This document shows, one piece after another, positions 1 to 6,024 of a DNA stretch of 6,659 nt. A program made the translations under genes and the position numbers. The notes below the pieces were generated by a model. The model searched no databases. It was not told the origin of the DNA and saw only the letters and a program-made list of their open reading frames with translations. Position 1 is the stretch's first letter. Each line of letters begins with the position of its first letter. Source of the stretch: Candidatus Coatesiibacteriota bacterium (GTDB taxonomy: Bacteria; Oederibacteriota; CAKKQC01); the NCBI GenBank assembly GCA_023265785.1, contig JAHFSL010000142.1, forward strand, positions 1 to 6,659, in the 5' to 3' direction.

Positions 1-2
1 CC

Positions 3-1697
3 CCACCCCCCGCCGCACTGGCCGGGTGGGGCGTGCTGGCCGTCCTTCTGGCGGCGCTGGCCGGTGCCGCCTGTCTCCGGGCCGCCGGGCGCCCCCTGGC
101 TCCCCTTGACGAGGCCTACCGCACACTCGGGTACGCGCGCGAATGGGCGCATGCCGATCCCTTCCGCCTCCAACCGGGGGGCCCGCGCTCCCCGGGAGGC
201 GCCAACCTCCTCCACGCGTGGCTGTTGGTCCCGGTCGTGGCGGTCGCCGGGACCCGCGAAGGTCCCCTGCTGGCGGGTCTTTGCGCGGTCCATGCCCTGC
301 TCTTTGCCCTCGCGCTCCGGGCTGCATGGCGGCTGGCCATGCGGGCCGGTTTGCCCGCCCCGGTTGCCCACCTCGCGGCCCTGGGATCATTGCTTTCCTC
401 CCCCGTCATCTGGGGATTCTTTTCCGGAAGCGATGCCGGACTGGCGTGCCTCCTTCTCCTCTGGCTGTGGGAGTTGTGCATCCGTCGCGCCGCCCTCGCC
501 GCCCTCCTCACTGCCCTGCTCGTCGGGCTGGGCGGCGGGGTCGAGTCCACTCCCGCATGGGCGTTTCCCCCGGTGGCGCTTCTGGCGGCCCTCGTGGGCG
601 TCCTGCCCCTCACCGGGGCGCCCCGGACCCTTTCCGGGGTCGGGGGGGTTCTCTGTCTCCTGGGCTGGGTCACCGGTCGCTTCCTTCCGGCGGCAGGCTG
701 GGTCCACGCGCCCTCCCCCATCGCCCTGCTCCCCGTCCTAACCTTGCTCGGCATCCAGGGTCTCGCCCGGCTCGCCGCGTTCCTGCCTCCGGCGCTGCGC
801 CGGCCCGGGTTGCGCGGGGCGGCGGCGGTCTGGCTGGTGTTGAGCGTGGCCGGCATCCCCCGCGCCTTGCGGTGGATGGGGCGGGCGGCCGCGGACCAGG
901 CCCTCCCGCGGCGGCTCCTGGCCGAATCGCTGGCCGGTGATCCTGGACGGGGGCCGGTCGCCAGCGAGAATGCCGGCATTCTCGCCTACTTTTCCGGCCG
1001 GCGTGTGCTGGACCTGACCGGGATCACCGACCCCGCCCTCGCCGTACCGGCCGCCCGTGGGTGGGGCGCGATCTTCGACACCCTGAAGGCCGCGCCCGTG
1101 GCCGACCGTCCGGTGCTCGCCGTCCTTCGCCTCGCTCCGACACCGTCCTCCCTCCTGCGTGCCCTTCCGGTTTCGGCCCCCGCCGGTTGGGGGCTGTTTG
1201 ACCTGGTCTGGCCCGCTCCGGACCGGATACCCGCCATGACCGGGTGGGCGCTGGCGGATGAATTGGACGTGGCCGACCCCGTGGCCGAGCGTGTCCACGG
1301 GTACCACGTGGCGGGACGGGACCCCGCAGACCCGCCCCACGACACACTGGAAATTCGGAAGGATTCCGTGTCCCTGCAGGTCACGGGGGATGGTGGCTGG
1401 CGGACCGGCGGCGGGGAGCGTTTCACCATGCACGCCGCACCCGGCCGGCCCGCCGTGCTCCTGATGCGGACCTTCGCGCCCGCGGGGGCGACGCTGGCGG
1501 TGCGGCTGGGGGCCGGGCCCGCCGCGTTGGCGGCGATCGCGCCCACCACGGAGCGGTTCCAGACCGTCCTGGTTGCGCAGGCCGAGGGCCCGGCCATCGC
1601 CCCCCCGCTGGTCGTGGAGGTGGACTGCCGCGGACCGGCCCCCGCGGACTATGCCTCGTTCCACTACTGGCTGTTCCAGCCCTCGACCAGGCCGTAG
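3..1697 (+). CDS. GT-C type membrane glycosyltransferase, 5'-partial
   Basis: This is probably an inner-membrane glycosyltransferase that moves a sugar from a polyprenyl-phosphate donor to an extracytoplasmic acceptor; donor and acceptor cannot be told. The frame is open from base 3. GTG at 33 is only the first start inside the window, and the first membrane helix already begins upstream of it, so the true start is probably a little outside. Numbering from GTG 33 gives 554 residues. About nine hydrophobic segments lie within residues 1-278, followed by a soluble domain (280-554). Residues 25-36 (LDEAYRTLGYAR) match the DDAY..LRYAR-like first-loop motif of the family, so D26/E27 are candidate catalytic acids. 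SGSDAGLACLLLL (131-143) matches the usual SGLETALFALLLL. ENAGILAYFSGRRVLDLTGITDP (312-334) is the family's characteristic C-terminal motif, described here in two parts: ENAGILAYFSG and RRVLDLTGITDP. The last 110 residues look like a beta-sandwich. Family assignment is fairly sure; the substrate is unknown. Confidence 0.75.
   Translation, partial: PPPAALAGWGVLAVLLAALAGAACLRAAGRPLAPLDEAYRTLGYAREWAHADPFRLQPGGPRSPGGANLLHAWLLVPVVAVAGTREGPLLAGLCAVHALLFALALRAAWRLAMRAGLPAPVAHLAALGSLLSSPVIWGFFSGSDAGLACLLLLWLWELCIRRAALAALLTALLVGLGGGVESTPAWAFPPVALLAALVGVLPLTGAPRTLSGVGGVLCLLGWVTGRFLPAAGWVHAPSPIALLPVLTLLGIQGLARLAAFLPPALRRPGLRGAAAVWLVLSVAGIPRALRWMGRAAADQALPRRLLAESLAGDPGRGPVASENAGILAYFSGRRVLDLTGITDPALAVPAARGWGAIFDTLKAAPVADRPVLAVLRLAPTPSSLLRALPVSAPAGWGLFDLVWPAPDRIPAMTGWALADELDVADPVAERVHGYHVAGRDPADPPHDTLEIRKDSVSLQVTGDGGWRTGGGERFTMHAAPGRPAVLLMRTFAPAGATLAVRLGAGPAALAAIAPTTERFQTVLVAQAEGPAIAPPLVVEVDCRGPAPADYASFHYWLFQPSTRP
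964..985. repeat. perfect 22-bp palindrome inside the glycosyltransferase gene
   Basis: The half-site GCGAGAATGCC (964-974) is followed at once by its exact reverse complement (975-985), giving a spacer-free 22-bp dyad. It encodes S-E-N-A-G-I-L-A, part of the conserved motif of the host gene, so codon constraint explains some but not obviously all of the symmetry. It could be a dimeric protein-binding site or a coincidence; no function is shown. Confidence 0.6.
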
Positions 1698-1713
1698 GGC
1701 GAGACCTAGGGCC
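1690..1713. terminator. hairpin spanning the two convergent stop codons (possible bidirectional terminator)
   Basis: GGCC (1690-1693) pairs with GGCC (1710-1713). After one G-G mismatch, TAGG (1695-1698) pairs with CCTA (1705-1708) around a six-base loop (GCGAGA). The stop codon of the plus-strand gene (1695-1697) and that of the minus-strand gene (1706-1708) lie opposite each other in the stem. No T-run follows on either strand, so it is not a classical intrinsic terminator. It could still slow polymerase or protect both 3' ends. Confidence 0.35.
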
Positions 1714-2650
1714 GGGGAGGCCTCCGGACCAGCACGGAGGTCCTGGTGGCCACCACCAGCGACCCGTCCGCCGAGCGGGCCAGCGCCACCACATCGTCGT
1801 CGGGCAGACCGTGCCCGGCCGTCCACCGGTCCTGGGCCCCGGTGGCAAGGTTCCGGCGGTAGAGCCCGTAGGCCGTCCCGAACCACACCTCATCGCCGGC
1901 CACGGCGACAGCGCGGACGGCATAGTCGGTGAACCCATCGGCCGTCACCGACTCCACCCACGAGGCCTTCGCCGTGTCATAGAGGTTGAGCCCGGCGGCG
2001 CTTCCCAGCCAGAGCCGCCCCGGGGCGGCCTCCATGGCGTACAGGTACTTGTTCCCCAACCCGCGTTCCTGCGGGACGGCGGCAAACCGGTTTCGCCCGG
2101 GGTCAAACCGGGCCAGCCCGCCCATCATGCACGCGGCCCAGAGCGAGGTCCCGTCGTCGAGCATCCGGTACACATGGTTCTGGGGCAGGCCGTTGGCGGT
2201 GGTGTAGGCCTTCCAGCGCGCTGCCCCGGGCGAGCGTCGGCTGGCGCCCGCGATGGTTCCGGCCCACACGCCGCCGCGCCCCTCGCCCACCCACCGGACA
2301 CTGTCCGAGCCCAGGCCATCGCGCGCCGTCCATGAGCGCACGACCATGCCCCGGGCGGGATCGAAGAGCGCGACCCCGCCCGCCGTGGCCAGCCAGAGGC
2401 CTTCACGACCGGGCGCAATCCAGCGGACCTGGAGCAGGTTGTCCTTGAGGCCGGCTTCCGCCCCGAAGGCCTTGCCGGGCCCGCCGGCGAGCGGCAGGGC
2501 CGCGAGGCCCTGCGGACCGGCACCCACCCAGACCGTGTCCCCTGACACCACCGCGCATGCAACGGGACCGGGGTAGCGTGCGAGCACCCGGAACCCGCCG
2601 GCCCCCCCGTGGCACCCCGCCAGGAGCGCCCCCAGGCACGCCGCGCGCAC
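1706..2650 (-). CDS. predicted seven-bladed beta-propeller lipoprotein (Reg_prop-type repeats)
   Basis: This is a 314-residue protein of unknown specific function, probably lipid-anchored outside the cytoplasm. An N-terminal hydrophobic stretch ends in a lipobox, LAGC (Cys13). Seven repeats of about 43 residues each carry a W-x-(G/A)-T/S-x-x-G-(L/V) core: WVGAGPQGL (41), WLATAGGV (86), WAGTIAGA (129), WAACMMGGL (171), WLGSAAGL (214), WFGTAYGL (256) and a worn VVATRTSV (299). Between them lie the G-L-x-x-(D/N) turns typical of two-component-regulator propellers, e.g. NGLPQNHV (153) and HGLPDDDV (280). No histidine-kinase or output domain follows, so it is a stand-alone propeller, probably a binding or scaffold module. 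It is the last gene of the ruv-pilT run, 11 bases behind the pilus ATPase. GTG at 2650 leaves a signal peptide of only 12 residues. An in-frame CTG at 2665 would give a better one (MNRRGVRAACLGALLAGC) and overlap the upstream stop as CTGA. Confidence 0.8.
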   Translation of the reverse strand: MRAACLGALLAGCHGGAGGFRVLARYPGPVACAVVSGDTVWVGAGPQGLAALPLAGGPGKAFGAEAGLKDNLLQVRWIAPGREGLWLATAGGVALFDPARGMVVRSWTARDGLGSDSVRWVGEGRGGVWAGTIAGASRRSPGAARWKAYTTANGLPQNHVYRMLDDGTSLWAACMMGGLARFDPGRNRFAAVPQERGLGNKYLYAMEAAPGRLWLGSAAGLNLYDTAKASWVESVTADGFTDYAVRAVAVAGDEVWFGTAYGLYRRNLATGAQDRWTAGHGLPDDDVVALARSADGSLVVATRTSVLVRRPPRP

Positions 2651-2661
2651 ACCCCGACGGT

Positions 2662-4989
2662 TCAGGTGTGCCGGTCCATGGCCGCGTGGATGTCCTTGAG
2701 CTTGACGAGTCGCGAGCGGCCGTCGGTCACGCGGGCCTTCAGCCCTTCGCGGGCCGGTTCAATCTCAAACGCCCGTTCCAGGCAGAAGACGGCCGCCCGC
2801 AGGCGATCCATCTTCTCCCACTGCTCCGCGTCCGCCAGGAACCGCTGGACGGCCGCATCGGCCACCGGCTTCATCCCGTCCCAGGACGCGCGGGCCTCCG
2901 CGGACTGCGGGTCCACCTGGAGGGCGTGACGGAGCTGGGCCATCGCGCGTCCCAGCTCGCCCTGCTCGTGCAGGACCTTCGCCCGCTCCAGGTGGTACCG
3001 GACGTGGCCCGCGTGCAGTTCCTCGATCTTCCGGATATTGGCCGACAACAGGTCGGCGGCCTGGGGAATCTTGATGGCAATCTGGCGCCATTCGTTCAGG
3101 CAGGCCAGCGATTGCGCCCCGAGAAATGCCGTCAGGCCCCGCTCGTACATCGAGATGACCTGGGGCACCCACGGCTGTTGGGCCGATGCCGTCAGCCCCG
3201 GGACGCCGATCATCTTCGCCTGCTGGCCCGCCTCACCCACCCGGGCCGCCGCCTTGGCATGGTCGGACTGGATTTCGCGGACGAGGTTCCAGTGGGCGAT
3301 CGCGTCGAACCACATCTTCTTGAGTGACGCCTCGTCGGCCTGGGCGGAGAGTGCTTCGAGCTCGGCCAGGGTCTGCTGGCGGGTCTGCGCCGCCATGAGC
3401 TCGGTGTAGCGGTCCAGCGCATCGCTGTTGCCGGGGTCCTTCTCGAGGATCTCGTTGAGCGCCGTGCGGGCTTCCATCCAGTTGGAGGCCGTCAGGGAGG
3501 CCACGGCGCGGTCCATCAGGGGCTTGATGCCGCGCACGCGCTGGCCCTTCTCGTCGGCGGCGCGCTTGAGCGTCAGCAATTTCTCGTTTTGGGGATCCTG
3601 CGCGAGGCCCTGGTTGAACACGGCCAGCGCCTCCTCGATCCGGTCCTGGGTGACCAGCTCCAACCCCTTCTTGATGAACGGCTCCACCTGGCTCTTGGCC
3701 GCATCCCGCTTCAGCTTCTCCTCGATCTGGGCCAGCAGGGCCTTCGCCTCGGGAAACTCGGGGAAGTCCACGAGCGCCCGGCGGATCTCCCGGTTGGCGT
3801 CCTCGAAGAGTTCCTGCTGGAACAGCCGGCGGGCGCGGTCGAAGTAGCCCTGCGCCTTCTCCTTGTAGTAGTTGTCATCGGTGCCCTTGAGGAACGACTG
3901 GGCACTCATCGTCCCCACCGTGATGCCCTTCATGGCCAGTTCCAGGTCGGCGGGGCTCGTGGCCTCCTCCAGGGCGGTCTCCTTGCTGATGACCTTCTGG
4001 TTGTAGAGCTTCAGGATGGACTGGTCAAAAGTCTGCATCCCATATTGGGCGCCGCCTTCCACCATCAGGGACTTGATCTCCCCCAACTTGTTTTCCTGGA
4101 TCAGGGAGTGGATGGCGGGTGTGCAGATCATGACCTCGACGGCAGCCGCCAAGCCCTTGCCGTCAATCTTGGTCAGCAGGCGCTGGGAAATCGTGGCGCG
4201 CAGGGTGCTGGCGAGCTGGTGCCGGATCTGCTGGTGCTGGCCCTCGGGGAACATGTCCACGATCCGGTCAATGGTCTGGATGGAGTCCGCCGTGTGCAGG
4301 GTGGAGAGAACGAGGTGCCCGGTCTCGGCGGCCGACATGGCGGTCGCCGCGGTCTCCCGGTCACGCATCTCCCCCAGCAGGACGACATCCGGGTCCTGGC
4401 GCAGGACGTACTTGAGCGCGTTGTGGAAGGTATCCGTGTCAATCCCGACCTCGCGCTGGGTGATGGAGGCCTGCTCGTCGCGGTAGACGAACTCGATCGG
4501 GTCCTCGATCGTCACCACGTGCACGGGCAGGCTCTGGTTCATGTGCTGGATCATCCCCGCAATCGTGGTGGACTTGCCCGAGCCGGTGATCCCCGTCACC
4601 AGGATGAGGCCACGGGCCTCCAGCGCCAGGTGCTTGAGGATGGTGGGCATGTTGAGTTCCTCGAGCGTCGGGATCTTGTACGGCACGACCCGCAGGACGA
4701 CCTCGAGACTGCCGCGCTGCTTGAAGATATTGCACCGGAACCGGGCGACCCCGGGAATGGTGTGGGCGATGTCAATCTCCTGTCGCGTCTTGGCCCGCCC
4801 CTCGGCGTCGCCGTCGAGCAGGGCGGCCACGATCCGGCCCAGGTCCTCCGGCGAAAGGGCCGCATCGGAAAAGTGCGAGAGCGACCCATTGATCCGGACG
4901 TAGGGCGGGACACCGACCTTGAGGTGGATGTCCGAGGCCTTCTTGGCCACCGCTTCGCGCAGGATCTCGTCGAGATGTTCGTCCTTCAC
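2662..4989 (-). CDS. pilT: PilT/PilU-family pilus ATPase with C-terminal TPR domain
   Basis: This is a cytoplasmic hexameric AAA-type ATPase expected to depolymerise type IVa pili, but at 775 residues it is about twice the usual 340-400. N-domain residues 1-110 include ASDIHLKVGVPP (18-29). Motifs present are Walker A GITGSGKST (133-141), Asp box TIEDPIEF (160-167), Walker B LLGEMRD (204-210, Glu207) and His box TGHLVLSTLHTADS (223-236). AIHSLIQE (292-299) stands where PilT has its AIRNLIRE retraction motif. ITQREVGIDTDTF (176-188) and the end SPADLELAMK (345-354) resemble PilU more than PilT, so the paralogue name is uncertain. After a short linker, residues 376-755 form about seven degenerate TPR-like helix pairs, the clearest being EALAVFNQGLAQDPQN, EARTALNEILEKDPGN and RAMAQLRHALQVDPQS. 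The start is GTG; the next Met is residue 114, inside the ATPase core. No good Shine-Dalgarno is visible. It lies 30 bases behind ruvB. The frame runs unbroken through both parts, so this is a true fusion, not adjacent genes. Confidence 0.92.
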   Translation of the reverse strand: MKDEHLDEILREAVAKKASDIHLKVGVPPYVRINGSLSHFSDAALSPEDLGRIVAALLDGDAEGRAKTRQEIDIAHTIPGVARFRCNIFKQRGSLEVVLRVVPYKIPTLEELNMPTILKHLALEARGLILVTGITGSGKSTTIAGMIQHMNQSLPVHVVTIEDPIEFVYRDEQASITQREVGIDTDTFHNALKYVLRQDPDVVLLGEMRDRETAATAMSAAETGHLVLSTLHTADSIQTIDRIVDMFPEGQHQQIRHQLASTLRATISQRLLTKIDGKGLAAAVEVMICTPAIHSLIQENKLGEIKSLMVEGGAQYGMQTFDQSILKLYNQKVISKETALEEATSPADLELAMKGITVGTMSAQSFLKGTDDNYYKEKAQGYFDRARRLFQQELFEDANREIRRALVDFPEFPEAKALLAQIEEKLKRDAAKSQVEPFIKKGLELVTQDRIEEALAVFNQGLAQDPQNEKLLTLKRAADEKGQRVRGIKPLMDRAVASLTASNWMEARTALNEILEKDPGNSDALDRYTELMAAQTRQQTLAELEALSAQADEASLKKMWFDAIAHWNLVREIQSDHAKAAARVGEAGQQAKMIGVPGLTASAQQPWVPQVISMYERGLTAFLGAQSLACLNEWRQIAIKIPQAADLLSANIRKIEELHAGHVRYHLERAKVLHEQGELGRAMAQLRHALQVDPQSAEARASWDGMKPVADAAVQRFLADAEQWEKMDRLRAAVFCLERAFEIEPAREGLKARVTDGRSRLVKLKDIHAAMDRHT

Positions 4990-5001
4990 GGGAGTCCGGT
5001 T

Positions 5002-5031
5002 ATTGTACCCGGTCAGGATTCAGCGTGAAAA
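5002..5031 (-). promoter_or_regulatory. possible internal promoter before the pilT-type gene
   Basis: On the minus strand, TACAAT (5002-5007) matches the TATAAT -10 consensus at five of six bases. TTTTCA (5026-5031) lies 18 bases upstream, a four-of-six -35 match. It sits in the small ruvB-pilT gap, the most AT-rich spot of this region. Transcription would start only a few bases before the GTG at 4989, giving an almost leaderless mRNA. This would fit the lack of a Shine-Dalgarno sequence. It is based on consensus matching alone. Confidence 0.25.
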
Positions 5032-6021
5032 CCGGTCCACGGCCGGCGGGGCCGCCCGGCGGCCCTGCGGCGTGCGCAGGAGGAACCCGGCCTGGATCAG
5101 GTACGGTTCATAGAATTCCTCCACGGTTTCCGGCTCCTCGCCCGCCGCAATGGCCCAGGTCCGGAGACCCACCGGCCCGCCCCGGTACCGGTTGACGAGC
5201 AGGGACAGGAGCGTCCGGTCCATCTCGTCGAGCCCGTCGGCGTCAATCCCGGCCTCCTCGAGGGCGCCGCGGACGGCGGCGACGGTGATCGTCCCAGCCG
5301 CGTGCGCCTGCGCCCAGTCGCGGGACCGCTTCAGGAGGTGGTTGGCAATCCGGGGGGTTCCCCGGGCACGCCGGGCCAGCTCGGCCGCGGCGGGCGCCTC
5401 GATGGCCACCTTCAGCCGGCCCGCGGCTGCGGTGGCGATCCGGGTGAGTTCGCCGGGGGTGTACGGCTCCAGCCGGATCACCAGCCCGAACCGGTTCCGG
5501 AACGGGGCGGAGAGGGCGCCCAGCCGGGTGGTGGCGCCCACCATGGTGAACGGGGCGACCGGCAGGCGGAGCATCCGGGCCGAGGCCCCCTTCCCCACCG
5601 CGACATCCACCCGGAAATCCTCCAGCGCGGGGTAGAGGAGTTCCTCCACGGGCTTGCGCAAGCGATGCACCTCATCCAGGAACAGCACCTCCCGATCTTT
5701 CAGGTCATTGAGCTGGGCGAGGACATCGGCACCGCGTTCCAGCGCCGCCCCAGAGGTGACGTGCAGGGGGACGCCCAGCTCGCCGGCCAGGATCATCGCC
5801 AGCGTGGTCTTGCCCAACCCCGGGCTCCCGTGAAGCAGGACATGATCCAGGGGCTCCTGACGCGCACGCGCGGCCCGTAGCGCGGTGTCCAGCAGTTTCT
5901 TGGCCCGTTCCTGCCCGACGAAATCGCGGAGGGCGCGCGGCCGCAGTGCGTTTTCGAACGGGGCATCCCGTTCTTCGCGGAGGGCCGCCATGGAAGGCGC
6001 CGCGGGCTTCCTGGGTGCCAC
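5020..6021 (-). CDS. ruvB: Holliday junction branch migration ATPase RuvB
   Basis: RuvB is the AAA+ motor that forms hexameric rings on both arms of a RuvA-bound Holliday junction and pumps DNA through to drive branch migration. At 333 residues it has the normal family length. Motifs present are FENALRPRALRDFVGQ (22-37), Walker A GSPGLGKT (65-72, where Ser replaces the usual Pro), Walker B LFLDEVHRL (113-121), sensor I GATTR (162-166), the arginine-finger segment APFRNRFG (172-179) and sensor II RGTPRIANHLL (220-230). The C-terminal winged-helix DNA-binding domain follows, with DEMDRTLL (265-272), GGPVGL (281-286) and EPYLIQAGFLLRTPQGR (305-321). The GTG at 6021 lies 3 bases behind the ruvA stop and gives a normal-length N-terminus. 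ATG at 5991 (residue 11) is a possible alternative; neither start has a clear ribosome binding site. All catalytic residues I can check are intact. Confidence 0.97.
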   Translation of the reverse strand: MAPRKPAAPSMAALREERDAPFENALRPRALRDFVGQERAKKLLDTALRAARARQEPLDHVLLHGSPGLGKTTLAMILAGELGVPLHVTSGAALERGADVLAQLNDLKDREVLFLDEVHRLRKPVEELLYPALEDFRVDVAVGKGASARMLRLPVAPFTMVGATTRLGALSAPFRNRFGLVIRLEPYTPGELTRIATAAAGRLKVAIEAPAAAELARRARGTPRIANHLLKRSRDWAQAHAAGTITVAAVRGALEEAGIDADGLDEMDRTLLSLLVNRYRGGPVGLRTWAIAAGEEPETVEEFYEPYLIQAGFLLRTPQGRRAAPPAVDRFSR

Positions 6022-6024
6022 GGG

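Noticed and set aside
1..31. Inverted repeat CCCCACCC / GGGTGGGG with a 15-base loop at the left edge
   Set aside because: Short GC-only arms with a long loop are expected by chance here. It has no T-run and lies in an open coding frame cut by the window edge.
116..979. Open frame of 287 codons on the minus strand starting in the 22-bp palindrome
   Set aside because: The Arg, Ala and Pro-rich translation has no domain, and the plus-strand frame shows membrane helices and family motifs.
738..1886. Open frame of 382 codons on the minus strand across the glycosyltransferase gene and the start of the propeller region
   Set aside because: It is low-complexity and rich in Gly, Arg and Pro, and it overlaps two better-supported genes. 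It is a GC shadow.
1706..2650. Reading the propeller as a two-component sensor kinase
   Set aside because: Only the propeller repeats are present; no membrane helix after them, no Y_Y_Y domain and no kinase domain.
2557..3327. Open frame of 256 codons on the plus strand across the propeller start and the TPR region
   Set aside because: No motif is present, and both minus-strand genes are better supported.
3850..3960. Possible separate TPR gene starting at an internal Met (residues 353 or 361 of the ATPase)
   Set aside because: The frame is continuous with no stop or overlap, and no Shine-Dalgarno is evident, so a fusion is the simpler reading.
3589..5028. Long open frame of 479 codons on the plus strand, opposite the pilus ATPase gene
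   Set aside because: Its translation has no recognisable motif and it lies wholly over a gene with clear catalytic motifs on the other strand. High third-position GC commonly opens such frames.
5049..5065. GC-only dyad GGGCCGCC-C-GGCGGCCC near the 3' end of ruvB
   Set aside because: It encodes the Arg-Ala-Pro-rich tail of RuvB, has no T-run and lies before the stop codon. Such dyads are common at this GC content.
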